This document shows, piece after piece, positions 1-8,397 of a stretch of DNA of 64,000 bases. The notes under the pieces were generated by a model that was not told the DNA's origin, did not search any database, and worked only from the letters and a program-made list of their open reading frames with translations. Where the stretch lies: the NCBI RefSeq assembly GCF_002699985.1, contig NZ_LKBT01000016.1, positions 32,253-96,252 on the forward strand, written 5' to 3'. Source of the stretch: Pseudomonas sp. ICMP 561. Lineage in GTDB: Bacteria > Pseudomonadota > Gammaproteobacteria > Pseudomonadales > Pseudomonadaceae. Both the position numbers and the translations under genes were made by a program. Every line of letters starts with the position of its first letter. Within the stretch, counting starts at the first letter, position 1.

Positions 1-260
1 TTGGCGAGGTCGGTGACGTAATGAGACAGCCCCAGCGTGTCACCGTCCTGCATCTGCTCGGCCGCCGTTTGTGCGCTATGGGCAAGGTTTTCGATCCGGT
101 CGACAGCCGTGTCGCGATACTGTTCGAACTGGGCCGAGCCATGCTCTTTGGCGCTGGCAACGGCTGCCAGGGCATCTTCTTGCAGGTTGTGCAGATGGTC
201 TTGTGGTGGATCATTGTTCTGGTCAGTGGAGCCGGCCGGATTTTGCGACGTTGTGTCCAT
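1..260 (-). CDS. Partial hypothetical protein (N-terminal 86 residues)
   Basis: The reverse strand opens at an ATG at 258-260 and stays open to the window edge, so only the N-terminus is visible. The protein begins MDTTSQNPAGSTDQNN and is hydrophilic, rich in Gln, Asp and Ala, and probably helical (a stretch reads VDRIENLAHSAQTAAEQ). No signal peptide or membrane segment is seen in this part. Small proteins of this type lie next to csrA in other Pseudomonas and are sometimes labelled nutrient-deprivation-induced, but I cannot assign a function. The upstream ribosome site is weak. Confidence 0.55.
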   Translation of the reverse strand, partial: MDTTSQNPAGSTDQNNDPPQDHLHNLQEDALAAVASAKEHGSAQFEQYRDTAVDRIENLAHSAQTAAEQMQDGDTLGLSHYVTDLA

Positions 261-471
261 GTTAGTCACCGTCTTTGCTATTCATGAGAATGAAGAGCGT
301 GCTTGGCTCACTACTGACTACGGGCTTTGCATCGATCCTGTGTTCAGGGGGTTGAGTGAAGTTTTTCGGCAGGAGTTCTGGGTGGCGGACAAGTGGTCGT
401 CAGCGGCAAATAGCCACATGCCGGGCGGCGTTGTGACCTTTGCAAGGGATGGGGGGCAAATACACCAGGCA

Positions 472-497
472 TAAAAAACGGCGTCCGAAGACGCCGT
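472..497 (-). terminator. Rho-independent terminator of csrA/rsmE
   Basis: Arms ACGGCGTC (478-485) and GACGCCGT (490-497) form a perfect 8-bp stem with a CGAA loop. The A-run at 473-478 becomes a U-run on the reverse strand, which fits termination of the csrA transcript ending at 555. Confidence 0.8.
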
Positions 498-554
498 AGC
501 CAACTCGCCCAATTCCAGGCGGGTCGCTTTGAATGCGGGGAGGTAACGATCAGG

Positions 555-743
555 TCATTGTGGGTCTTGGTTCGGGGCAAGTTCTGCCTGAATGCGTTTG
601 TAGATTTCTTCGCGATGCACAGAAACATTTTTCGGTGCGTTGATGCCCAGGCGTACCTGAAGGCCCTGAACGCCCAGAATCGTGACGGTAATCTCGTCAC
701 CAATGTTTATGCTTTCGCCTACTTTGCGGGTGAGTATCAACAT
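555..743 (-). CDS. csrA: Carbon storage regulator, CsrA/RsmE family
   Basis: A 62-residue RNA-binding post-transcriptional regulator. Homodimeric CsrA/Rsm proteins bind GGA motifs in mRNA leaders and block translation; in Pseudomonas they control secondary metabolism, motility and virulence, and are themselves titrated by small RNAs. The sequence has the family start [20 protein letters not shown] and the conserved [11 protein letters not shown] segment that carries the RNA-contacting arginine. The [10 protein letters not shown] wording is nearer to RsmE than to RsmA of fluorescent pseudomonads, so it is probably the RsmE-type paralogue. An AAGGA ribosome site lies about eight bases before the ATG. 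It appears monocistronic, with a strong terminator downstream. Confidence 0.93.
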   Translation of the reverse strand: MLILTRKVGESINIGDEITVTILGVQGLQVRLGINAPKNVSVHREEIYKRIQAELAPNQDPQ

Positions 744-1297
744 AATCGTTTCCTTGATGGCCTCTCAGCAGGAGGCTGGCGTGTGCCTTTGCGTAGTAAT
801 AGTTGCCGAGTACATCCAAATGCGTCCATCAATATGACGTTACAGGTGTGAATTTAATTCCCTCGGTACATTTTTCTGTCATCAAGAGCGGTTACCGACC
901 CGATGAGCGCGCCAATTCTGCCTGTTTTTGTGAGCAAAAGCCCGTATTTAGCTACGCATCCGAACACCTTTCTGTTCAATGCGTGAAGCATGTACCCGAT
1001 CGGCAGCGTTTTCACGCAACAGATTACGCCTTGCTACGGCACATCCCTGATTGCCTATCAGCGTAGGCGTTACTTAAGAGATGCGCTGGACTCTTCTGAA
1101 AATATTGATCGAAATCGCGACATGGCACGTAGGACGGAAGGGCGTGCCTGGTCGGATGGGTCTGAACTTGAGAGGGGATTTGCGTCATACAACATGACTG
1201 GGCTCCACGAGAGGTAAACGTGGGCTGATTGGGGTGGGAGGCGTTGCGGCTGTTCAGGCAGTAAGAGGAAGAATTTATACATCACACGCTTGATGGC
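744..1297. other. Intergenic stretch without a supported gene
   Basis: About 550 bases separate csrA/rsmE from the gntT end. Open frames here are short, lack ribosome sites and resemble no family I know. The csrA promoter must lie at the low end. A small inverted repeat (GCCTA/TAGGC near 1054-1069) is the only local structure noticed. Confidence 0.5.
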
Positions 1298-1332
1298 CCG
1301 GTTCACTCAATTGCGTGCATTGAGTGAACCGG
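1298..1332 (-). terminator. Perfect 13-bp inverted repeat after gntT
   Basis: CCGGTTCACTCAA (1298-1310) pairs perfectly with TTGAGTGAACCGG (1320-1332) across a 9-base loop, 21 bases beyond the gntT stop. There is no T-run on either side, so it may be a transcript-stabilising hairpin or a factor-dependent terminator rather than a classic intrinsic one. Confidence 0.6.
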
Positions 1333-1353
1333 CTCATCAACAGTAGTGCTGGA

Positions 1354-2706
1354 TCAGATCACCATCGACAACAGCATGATGAAGATCAAGCCGACCACCG
1401 ACAGAATGGTTTCCATGACCGTCCAGGTTTTGAACGTCTCGGCCACTGTCATATTGAAATACTGCTTCACCAGCCAGAAACCGGCGTCGTTCACGTGGGA
1501 AAGAATCAACGAACCTGCACCCGTCGCCAACACCAGCAACTCACGGTTAACGCCCGGGATCAGACCAATCACCGGAGCCACGATGCCCGCACCGGTAATC
1601 GTTGCCACCGTCGCCGAACCCGTCGCAATACGAATCACTGCAGCGACCAGCCAGGCCAGCATGATCGGGTTGATCTGCGCCTGCACTGCCATGTTACCGA
1701 TCAGGTCGCCCACGCCGCTGGCTACCAGCATCTGCTTGAAGCCACCGCCCGCACCTACGATCAGTACGATAGCAGCGACCGGCGTCAGGCTTTGATCCAG
1801 CAATTTCATGATTTTAGTGCGATCAAAACCACGCGCTGAACCGAAGGTGTAAAAGGCTAGCAGCAAGGCCGCGAGCAGGGCGGTGATCGGGTGGCCGATG
1901 AAGTCCATCCAGATGCGGAAGGTATTGCCTTCAGGCAGCACCACATCAGCGAAGGTCTTCAGCAACATCAGGAACACGGGCAGCAGGATGGTGACCAGCG
2001 TGATGCCAAAACTTGGCAAGTTGGTCGCGCTCGACTCTTTACCGATCTGCTCCATCAACTCCTGCGAAGGCGTGCCCGGTACGTATTTGGAAATCCACTT
2101 ACCGTAGACAGGACCGGCGATGATTGCCGTCGGCAGCGCCACCAACAGGCCGTAGAAAATAGTTTTGCCGATATCAGCGCCGAAGATCCCGATGGCCAGC
2201 AGCGGGCCCGGGTGTGGCGGAACCAGACCGTGAACGGCGGACAGGCCTGCCAGCAACGGGATGCCGATCTTGACGATGGACACGCCGGTACGACGAGCAA
2301 CGATGTACACCAGCGGAATCAACAGAACGAAGCCGATCTCGAAGAACAGCGGGATGCCTACCAGAAAGGCGGCAAACATCATCGCCCAATGCACGCGCTG
2401 CTTGCCGAACGAGCGGATCAGTGTCTGTGCGATCTGATCAGCGCCACCGGAGTCCGCCATCAGCTTGCCGAGCATGGTGCCCAGGCCAAGGATGATACCG
2501 ACGAAGCCCAGTACACCGCCGAAGCCGTCCTGGAAGGCTTTCATGACTTTTTCCACCGGCATGCCGGACGTCAGGCCAAGGAAGCCTGCGGCAATCGTCA
2601 GTGCGACGAAAGGGTGAACCTTGAATTTGGTGATCAGCAGAATCAGGCCGATGATCGTAACCACCGCATCGACCAACAGGTACGTCTCGTGTGTCATACC
2701 GAACAT
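1354..2706 (-). CDS. gntT: Gluconate:H+ symporter (GntP family permease)
   Basis: A 450-residue inner-membrane permease that imports gluconate with protons, feeding the kinase encoded upstream. It is hydrophobic throughout, with about a dozen or more membrane segments starting near residue 10. Family signatures include FVGIILGLGTMLGKLMADSG (residues ~70-90) and HGLVPPHPGPLLA (~160-172). The length matches GntP permeases (about 440-450). A GGAGAG ribosome site precedes the ATG. It lies 111 bases downstream of gntK on the same strand, and that gap contains a 16-bp palindrome, so it may have its own regulated promoter as well as read-through from gntK. Idonate or related sugar acids are possible alternative substrates. 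Confidence 0.93.
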   Translation of the reverse strand: MFGMTHETYLLVDAVVTIIGLILLITKFKVHPFVALTIAAGFLGLTSGMPVEKVMKAFQDGFGGVLGFVGIILGLGTMLGKLMADSGGADQIAQTLIRSFGKQRVHWAMMFAAFLVGIPLFFEIGFVLLIPLVYIVARRTGVSIVKIGIPLLAGLSAVHGLVPPHPGPLLAIGIFGADIGKTIFYGLLVALPTAIIAGPVYGKWISKYVPGTPSQELMEQIGKESSATNLPSFGITLVTILLPVFLMLLKTFADVVLPEGNTFRIWMDFIGHPITALLAALLLAFYTFGSARGFDRTKIMKLLDQSLTPVAAIVLIVGAGGGFKQMLVASGVGDLIGNMAVQAQINPIMLAWLVAAVIRIATGSATVATITGAGIVAPVIGLIPGVNRELLVLATGAGSLILSHVNDAGFWLVKQYFNMTVAETFKTWTVMETILSVVGLIFIMLLSMVI

Positions 2707-2787
2707 GGGTGTCTCTCCGGTTATCTTTATTGTTTATGGAGCTTCGGCTAAACGCTGTCGTTCCACATTTTCAGCACATTTATGTGC

Positions 2788-2803
2788 AAGACAGCGCTGT
2801 CTT
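2788..2803. promoter_or_regulatory. Palindromic operator upstream of gntT (probable GntR site)
   Basis: AAGACAGCGCTGTCTT is a perfect 16-bp palindrome in the gntK-gntT gap. The same core recurs upstream of gntK and gntR, and a central AGCGCT is typical of GntR-type LacI operators. Binding by the neighbouring repressor is inferred. Confidence 0.8.
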
Positions 2804-2817
2804 TCGCGCCCACGCCT

Positions 2818-3351
2818 TTAGCTGGCTTTCGACGCTTTCCACCAGTGCGCTGCTTGGGTGCTGATCTCGTCTATAGACGCATTACCAGCATCAACGACCA
2901 ACGTACGGTCTTCACCGTAAGGTGGTTCCAGCGTTGCGAACTGGCTGTCAACCAGGCTGGCTGGCATGAAGTGACCGGGACGATGGGAGCAGCGATCAAC
3001 CGCCACCTCCTTGGTCAGTTCCAGAAATACAAAGCCTAGACCAGGCACAGCGTTGCGCAGGCGTTCGCGGTAAATCAGTTTCAGAGACGAGCAAGTGAGG
3101 ACGGGTTGTTCGCCATTACTCAACGCTGCGGCCATTTCTTTGCCCAGCGTTTCGAGCCAGCCGGCACGGTCTTCGTCGTTGAGTGGGTGGCCGTCGCTCA
3201 TCTTCTTGATGTTGGCGGGGGGATGAAAGGCGTCGCCTTCGATCAGGCGGCCTCCGCTCTTGGCGGCAATCTCGGCACCGACGGCGCTCTTGCCGCAGCC
3301 CGAAACGCCCATGATCACGAGAGCGGAAATAGCAGAGTTCGCAGTTGTCAC
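2818..3351 (-). CDS. gntK: Gluconokinase
   Basis: A cytoplasmic kinase that phosphorylates gluconate to 6-phosphogluconate, the entry point to the Entner-Doudoroff pathway. About 177 residues from a GTG start at 3349-3351, chosen because AAGGTGG stands just upstream and the protein then begins directly at the family core; an upstream ATG at 3411 would add 20 unlike residues. The P-loop GVSGCGKS is at residues ~15-22, followed by EGDAFHPPANIKKM, LNDEDRAGW and SHRPGHFMPASLVDSQ, all GntK signatures. Length equals the usual ~175. It is first in the reverse-strand gntK-gntT unit, with a palindromic operator about 20 bases upstream of the start. Confidence 0.94.
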   Translation of the reverse strand: MTTANSAISALVIMGVSGCGKSAVGAEIAAKSGGRLIEGDAFHPPANIKKMSDGHPLNDEDRAGWLETLGKEMAAALSNGEQPVLTCSSLKLIYRERLRNAVPGLGFVFLELTKEVAVDRCSHRPGHFMPASLVDSQFATLEPPYGEDRTLVVDAGNASIDEISTQAAHWWKASKAS

Positions 3352-3370
3352 AGTAGGCCACCTTAGCTGG

Positions 3371-3384
3371 AGACAGCGCTGTCT
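3371..3384. promoter_or_regulatory. Palindromic operator upstream of gntK (probable GntR site)
   Basis: AGACAGCGCTGTCT, a perfect 14-bp palindrome, is identical in its core to the site before gntT. It lies 19 bases upstream of the gntK start, where a bound repressor would block initiation. Confidence 0.8.
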
Positions 3385-3510
3385 TTGTCGACTTGGACAT
3401 AAGTACAGCAAGAGCTGGTTCCAGTTCTTGTCATTGTTTTGAATGAATCGGTCTTCATCGGACGTTACTCGAAGTCAATAAAATGACTGAAAGCATTGGC
3501 AGGGTCCACG

Positions 3511-3524
3511 AGACAGCGCTACCT
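3511..3524. promoter_or_regulatory. Imperfect operator upstream of gntR
   Basis: AGACAGCGCTACCT keeps the AGxxAGCGCTxxCT symmetry of the other two sites but is only partly palindromic. It lies about 60 bases before gntR, consistent with weaker autoregulation. Confidence 0.7.
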
Positions 3525-3584
3525 TAGAGCCCATCCACCGCCTTTGGCAACCCCCGATGTTTATCCCTGTGTAGTTGGCAACGA

Positions 3585-4601
3585 ATGACACGCATTGGTT
3601 CCCGCTCGACTGGCCGTCCTACCCTGAACGAAGTTGCTCGTCAGGCGGGCGTTTCACCCATCACGGCATCCCGCGCGTTGCGGGGTGTCAGTACCGTTAC
3701 GCCCGAGTCAGTTGAACGAGTCCGCGCGGCAGCGCTCGACCTAGGTTATGTCGCCAACCCGGCAGCACGAGCGCTGGCTTCGTCCCAGAGCCAGACCGTT
3801 GTGGTGCTGGTGCCTTCACTGTCGAACCAACTGTTCATCGAAACGCTGGAAGCGATTCAGAACGTGCTACGCACCCGTGGCCTGGATGTGGTGATCGGCA
3901 ACTACCATTACTCCCCTGAAGAAGAAGAGAACCTGCTGCGCAACCACCTGGTGAATCGACCACGAGGGTTGCTGCTTACCGGCTTTGATCACACGCCGGC
4001 ATTGCGTCAGCTATTGGCCGCGAGCGGAGTCCCTTGCGTGCACATGATGGAGCTGGACACTGTGCGCGGCGCGTATTGCGTCGGGTTTTCGCAAATTCAG
4101 GCAGGTGCCGAGGCGGCGCGTCATTTACTGGGACGCGGACGCAAACGGCTGGCTTATATCGCTGCGCAACTCGACCCGCGCGTGATGCAGCGTGGTGAAG
4201 GGTTTCGTCAGGTGCTGGAAGAGCAGGGGCTTTACGATCCAGCCCTGCAAGTGATGACGCCGCAACCGTCTTCCATCGGTCTTGGAGGTGAGTTGTTCAT
4301 GCAATTGATGACGCAGCATCCCGATGTGGATGGGGTGTTCTTCTGCAACGATGACCTTGCCCAAGGCGCGGCGCTTGAAGCGTTGCGTCGCGGTATCGAG
4401 ATTCCCCGGCGAGTGTCTCTGGTGGGCTTCAATGATCTGCCAGGGTCGGCGCACATGGTCCCGCGGCTGACCTCGATTCGCACACCCCGTGAAGAAGTCG
4501 GGCAGCGTGCTGCTCAATTGCTGTTGGGGTTGATCGATGGTGTCGCGCAGAAACCCCAGGTGGACCTGGGGTTTGAGCTGGTCGTGCGGGAGAGCTCTTG
4601 A
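3585..4601 (+). CDS. gntR: LacI-family gluconate operon repressor
   Basis: A 338-residue DNA-binding regulator. Residues ~10-60 form a LacI helix-turn-helix (PTLNEVARQAGVSPITASRALRG in consecutive pieces) with the hinge helix NPAARALASSQS. The rest is a periplasmic-binding-protein-like sensor domain containing PSLSNQLF, GRGRKRLAYI and FFCNDDLAQGAALEA. Members of this group repress gluconate uptake and kinase genes until gluconate or 6-phosphogluconate binds. It is divergent from gntK-gntT, and three AGCGCT-centred operators lie in the shared control regions. The ribosome site is weak, so the exact start is less certain than the identity. Confidence 0.92.
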   Translation: MTRIGSRSTGRPTLNEVARQAGVSPITASRALRGVSTVTPESVERVRAAALDLGYVANPAARALASSQSQTVVVLVPSLSNQLFIETLEAIQNVLRTRGLDVVIGNYHYSPEEEENLLRNHLVNRPRGLLLTGFDHTPALRQLLAASGVPCVHMMELDTVRGAYCVGFSQIQAGAEAARHLLGRGRKRLAYIAAQLDPRVMQRGEGFRQVLEEQGLYDPALQVMTPQPSSIGLGGELFMQLMTQHPDVDGVFFCNDDLAQGAALEALRRGIEIPRRVSLVGFNDLPGSAHMVPRLTSIRTPREEVGQRAAQLLLGLIDGVAQKPQVDLGFELVVRESS

Positions 4602-4620
4602 GCAAGAGCTCCGGGGCGGA

Positions 4621-5778
4621 TCAGTAACCGTTACGCTTGAGGATGGTCTCCAGGCTTTCTTTGGCCGGACGACCATAGAATTTCAGCAGTTCAGAGGTGC
4701 GATTGGTGAAGAAGCCATCGACGCCGTCATGACTGATCTGTTTGAAATCAACTTCCTCATCCACCGTGTAGGGGTGCACCACAATGCCTCTTTCGTGCGC
4801 CACGTTGTTCATCCACGGTTTGACCAGGTCCATGTAGCTCTGGTCGCCGCCGTTGGTGAGTTTCGCTGACGGACCAGTACCGATTGCGCCATGCGCCTTG
4901 GCCCAGTCGACCCAGGCAACAAACTCTTCCTGGGTTTTCGGTTTCTGCGCGCCGTAATAAGTGGCTTTGTCTTTGGCGCCCGAGTCTGCGAAGGCGACAT
5001 CGGATTCGGGTTCGATGGAGCCTTTGCCGATCCACAGCAGCAATACTTTCGGCACTTGTGGCATTTCTTTCTGCAGCAGCACCAGGCTTGGCTTCTCGAA
5101 CGTTTGCAGAACAACGCGACCGGGCATGTGCGCAACGTTTACATAACCGGCGGCGGCAGCGGGGCGGCTACTGAGCCAGCCGCGTTTGGCGAGTACTTTC
5201 TTGAGGTCCGCTTCGATGCCGGGAAACTGGCTTGGCGCTTTGGTTTCGATGTACAGCCCAGGCTTGTTCTTGCCGCCTTCGGCGATATCGATTACTTCCT
5301 CCAGCGTCAGGATCTGCAGACCGGCGTAAGCCTCACGTGCGCGGTCCGGGTGAGCCTTGTTGAACCAGCTGCCGGCATCCAGTTGCTTGATCTCTTCGAG
5401 GGTAAAGGTGTTCAGCGGATCCTTGACTCGCTTGGGGAAGACTTGCGCGATGTTGGTCGTGCGCTCAAGCGTGTCATCGTGCAGGGCGATCAACACGCCA
5501 TCCTTGGTGCGCCGAATATCCATTTCCAGATAGTCCGCGCCCTGATCCCGCGCCACCGTGTAGGCGGGAATGGTTTCTTCGGGGGCGTCATAGGACGCGC
5601 CGCGGTGGGCAATCACCGCAGGCCAGGGCAGGCCGATTTTCGCGCTCAGTGCCTTGCCAGGTGGCTCGGCCGAGACAGCTGGCGCTGAGGCCATCATTAA
5701 GCCTGCCAGCACGCTGCCGGTCAGAAGGCTGCTCAAGGGCGTCTTGAAGAGCAGCGTTTTTGAAATTCCTTTCAGCAT
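4621..5778 (-). CDS. glpQ: Periplasmic glycerophosphodiester phosphodiesterase
   Basis: A 385-residue secreted enzyme that hydrolyses glycerophosphodiesters from phospholipid turnover to glycerol-3-phosphate and an alcohol. The N-terminus is a signal peptide with a hydrophobic stretch (SSLLTGSVLAGLMMASAPAVSA), probably cut after about residue 37. The mature enzyme has the GDPD signatures AHRGASYDAPEETIPAY and EMDIRRTKDGVLIALHDDTL, which contain the catalytic histidines and metal ligands. The length fits long periplasmic GlpQ enzymes rather than short cytoplasmic UgpQ. It converges on gntR with only 19 bases between stops. A second, cytoplasmic member is encoded at 40.5 kb. Confidence 0.93.
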   Translation of the reverse strand: MLKGISKTLLFKTPLSSLLTGSVLAGLMMASAPAVSAEPPGKALSAKIGLPWPAVIAHRGASYDAPEETIPAYTVARDQGADYLEMDIRRTKDGVLIALHDDTLERTTNIAQVFPKRVKDPLNTFTLEEIKQLDAGSWFNKAHPDRAREAYAGLQILTLEEVIDIAEGGKNKPGLYIETKAPSQFPGIEADLKKVLAKRGWLSSRPAAAAGYVNVAHMPGRVVLQTFEKPSLVLLQKEMPQVPKVLLLWIGKGSIEPESDVAFADSGAKDKATYYGAQKPKTQEEFVAWVDWAKAHGAIGTGPSAKLTNGGDQSYMDLVKPWMNNVAHERGIVVHPYTVDEEVDFKQISHDGVDGFFTNRTSELLKFYGRPAKESLETILKRNGY

Positions 5779-6012
5779 GGTCTCGATAATCCTTCTTTTT
5801 GTGATCGTTGACGATGAGGTCGATCATGGTCTGCAAAACCTGATGCAGAGCTTTAGCAGCCTCTGGTTGACCCGGCAAGTGCTGCGTCGTTCTGCGGCCG
5901 TTGATGTCGTTACCGCAACTGTGCACAACCATCTCTGGTGGCGCTATCTCTGGGGCGGGATACGAATGATTTCTTCAAATAAACACGATTCACTGAGTTG
6001 AAAAGCAGTTTC
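5779..6012. other. Upstream region of glpQ
   Basis: Part of the 475-base gap between glpQ and slt. No gene is supported. The glpQ promoter should lie here; the rest of the gap holds a REP doublet and the slt terminator, listed separately. Confidence 0.4.
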
Positions 6013-6100
6013 TGTAGGAGTGAGCTTGCTCGCGATAGCGTCAGTTTAGGCAACACTTTATCGACAGGAAAATCGAATCGCGAGCAAGCTCACTCCTACA
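6013..6100. repeat. REP doublet, GTAGGAGTGAGCTTGC class
   Basis: Two REPs face each other: TGTAGGAGTGAGCTTGCTCG from 6013 and its near-exact reverse complement ending TCACTCCTACA at 6100. Each arm carries an inner GAGCTTGCTC-type hairpin. This is the inverted-pair (REPIN) form common in Pseudomonas intergenic DNA. Confidence 0.85.
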
Positions 6101-6202
6101 GCCAAAGTCGCATTTGCTTCGGTACAAAAAGTTGGCAAGCCAGAAGACGGAGCCCAGTTGAGCATTCTTTTGTTGCAGCGCAATGAAGTCGGTATCACAA
6201 AC

Positions 6203-6233
6203 AAAAATGCCAGTCAGGGTGGCTGACTGGCAT
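6203..6233 (-). terminator. Rho-independent terminator of slt
   Basis: ATGCCAGTCAG (6207-6217) pairs with CTGACTGGCAT (6223-6233). The A-run before the stem becomes a U-run on the reverse strand, just beyond the slt stop. Confidence 0.85.
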
Positions 6234-6253
6234 CGGGGTATTGCACAGGTTAC

Positions 6254-8182
6254 TTACAAATCATCAAAGAACCGCTCATGCCAGTCCACCAGCGGTTGTG
6301 GCGAGTTGAGCTTCTGGCCGTAGATCACTGAGTAGGACAGCACGTTCTGTACGTACTGACGGGTTTCGTCGAACGGGATGCTTTCTACCCACACATCAAA
6401 GGCCAGGTGATTGGCACCCTTGAGCCACTGCCTGACGCGGCCGGGGCCTGCGTTATAAGCAGCGGAGGCGAGCACCCGGTTGCCATTGAACTGGGCGTGG
6501 ACCTGGCTCAGATAGGCTGCGCCCAGCTGGATATTTTTATCCGGGTCCAGTACCTGTTGTGGCGAAGCCAGCGGGATGCTGAATTTGCGCGCAGTTTCCT
6601 TGGCGGTAGCCGGCATCAGTTGCATCAGGCCACTGGCACCGACGCCGGAGCGGGCATCGTCCATGAAGGCGCTTTCCTGTCGCGTGATCGCAAACACCCA
6701 GCTCGAATGCAGGCCCCGCACATTGGCTTCACGAACCAGCGTATCGCGGTGGGCCATCGGGAAACGGATATCCAGATCGTCCCAGTACTGTGCCTGGCTG
6801 ATGGTGCGAATGGCCGGGAAGTACCATTTCAGGTCATAGGCCAGTTTGGCTTGGGCAACCATTTCATCACGGTTGAAGTGGCGGCTGACGTGATACCACT
6901 CGCGACGACCATCGACGATCTGCCCGCGTGCATGGAATTCCAGCGCGCGGCGAACGCCCGGTGTATTGCGAACCTTGTTTATCAACGCCTGGCTCAGTAC
7001 CAGCGGCTTGTTATTTAGCTGATAAGCGCTTTGAGTACGGTCGGCCGCCAGGAAACCATAGAAGTCACGCTCCTTGGCCACGTCTTTATAGAGTGCCGGA
7101 ATCAGCGGGCTGTGTGGTTGAGCCAGCTCCAGCGAGCGGGCTTCCCAGTAGCGCCAGCGATTGGTGTCGGCCAGATCTTTGGGCAGGCGACGGCTGAGTT
7201 CGTAGGCATCTTCCCAGCGACCGAGGCGCAGCAACAGGCGCAAGCGCCATTCGGTGACCGTGTTGTCGCGCAGGTCCGGGTCGTACTTGGTCATCACCTC
7301 CAGAGCGCGGCCATCGTAACGGCGTGCCAGGGTGAGGCCGATCTCCTTGGCGATCTGCACTTGCTCTTCATGGGAGAAGTGCATTTTGGCCGAATAACCG
7401 TCAAGCATCTCCATGGCTTTCTGCGGATCTTGCTTGGCCAGTCGGCGCAGGCCGAGGCCGACTACGTCAGACATCGCTTCATCCACCGGAGCGAACTGTG
7501 CCGGGTTGTTGAGCATCTCCGGTTTTTTGGCGATTTCCAGCAGCAGCTTGCCCTGGGGTGCAAGGCTGTTGAGGCTGTTGACCAGTGTGGTTGCCAGAGG
7601 ATAGTTGCCAGCCTGTGCTGCGAGCTTGGCCCGCTGCCAGCGCTTCTGCTCAGGGAGCTGGCCGTCGGCGGCCCATTGGGCAAAGAAACCGTCACACGCA
7701 GCGGGCAAACTTTTGCCCGTCATCCAGAGTTTTTCGGCGCTGGCGTAACCCTCGGCCTTCTTGCCATGCCCCAGCAAGTACTGCCCATACAGGCAGTCGA
7801 GTTCCACGAAGTTCATCTTCGGGTCGTAGTACTTGACGAAAGTTGCCCAGTCGCCTCGTTCGGCAAGCCAGCGCAACCAGCGCAACTTCATCCAGTTGGC
7901 TTGCGGCAGGTCACCGTGCTCGGCGAGAAACTTCTCGATTTCCGGATTGCTCGCGGTCTTCAAGCGAGCAGTGAGCTCGTCGTAAGCCAGATACGGCTCC
8001 AGCGGGTAATCCGCAAGTGCTGCGGCATAGGCCCGATAGGGGCCGGTATCGCCTTTGGCCAATGCGCTTTTGGCCACATCGTAATATTGACGCTGTTGAT
8101 TGAGATCTGCGGCGTAGACAGTTTGAGCCGCAGTAGCAGAGAGGAGCATGCAGGAAAAAAGGCTGAACAAGCGACTGCGCAT
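6254..8182 (-). CDS. slt: Soluble lytic murein transglycosylase
   Basis: A 642-residue periplasmic enzyme that cleaves peptidoglycan between N-acetylmuramic acid and N-acetylglucosamine, leaving 1,6-anhydromuropeptides. The start at 8182 is preferred because GGAAG precedes it and a clean signal peptide follows (MRSRLFSLFSCMLL...TVYAA); an upstream in-frame start would add 42 residues of unlikely sequence. The middle is the alpha-superhelical ring of Slt70. The C-terminal catalytic domain has ITRQESAF with the catalytic Glu, then SGVGASGLMQLMPATAKETA and SAAYNAGPGRVRQWL. Length matches E. coli Slt70. The downstream gene uup is divergent. Its products connect functionally with NagZ encoded at 21.8 kb. 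Confidence 0.95.
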   Translation of the reverse strand: MRSRLFSLFSCMLLSATAAQTVYAADLNQQRQYYDVAKSALAKGDTGPYRAYAAALADYPLEPYLAYDELTARLKTASNPEIEKFLAEHGDLPQANWMKLRWLRWLAERGDWATFVKYYDPKMNFVELDCLYGQYLLGHGKKAEGYASAEKLWMTGKSLPAACDGFFAQWAADGQLPEQKRWQRAKLAAQAGNYPLATTLVNSLNSLAPQGKLLLEIAKKPEMLNNPAQFAPVDEAMSDVVGLGLRRLAKQDPQKAMEMLDGYSAKMHFSHEEQVQIAKEIGLTLARRYDGRALEVMTKYDPDLRDNTVTEWRLRLLLRLGRWEDAYELSRRLPKDLADTNRWRYWEARSLELAQPHSPLIPALYKDVAKERDFYGFLAADRTQSAYQLNNKPLVLSQALINKVRNTPGVRRALEFHARGQIVDGRREWYHVSRHFNRDEMVAQAKLAYDLKWYFPAIRTISQAQYWDDLDIRFPMAHRDTLVREANVRGLHSSWVFAITRQESAFMDDARSGVGASGLMQLMPATAKETARKFSIPLASPQQVLDPDKNIQLGAAYLSQVHAQFNGNRVLASAAYNAGPGRVRQWLKGANHLAFDVWVESIPFDETRQYVQNVLSYSVIYGQKLNSPQPLVDWHERFFDDL

Positions 8183-8397
8183 GAGACTTCCGAGCAGATG
8201 AATCGTGAAAAGTATCGCTAGCTTAGCCTTTTGCCAGCTCCGGTTGAAAGCGTTGCGGACCGAGGGTTCGCAACTGGAAACAAATGAGGACGACTCAAGG
8301 CGCGTCATTGCGCATTCCAGACAGCGCGCTTGTCATTGAAACCCGACATATGGCTTCTATCTCAGGTAGAATGCGCCCCCGGTTTTTGGAGAAGCTC

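Noticed and set aside
1070..1306. 78-residue reverse frame between csrA and gntT
   Set aside because: No ribosome site, no family resemblance and composition unlike neighbouring genes.
1891..2751. 286-residue frame opposite gntT
   Set aside because: Rich in Gln, His and Asp as expected for the antisense of a membrane protein gene; gntT is clearly real.
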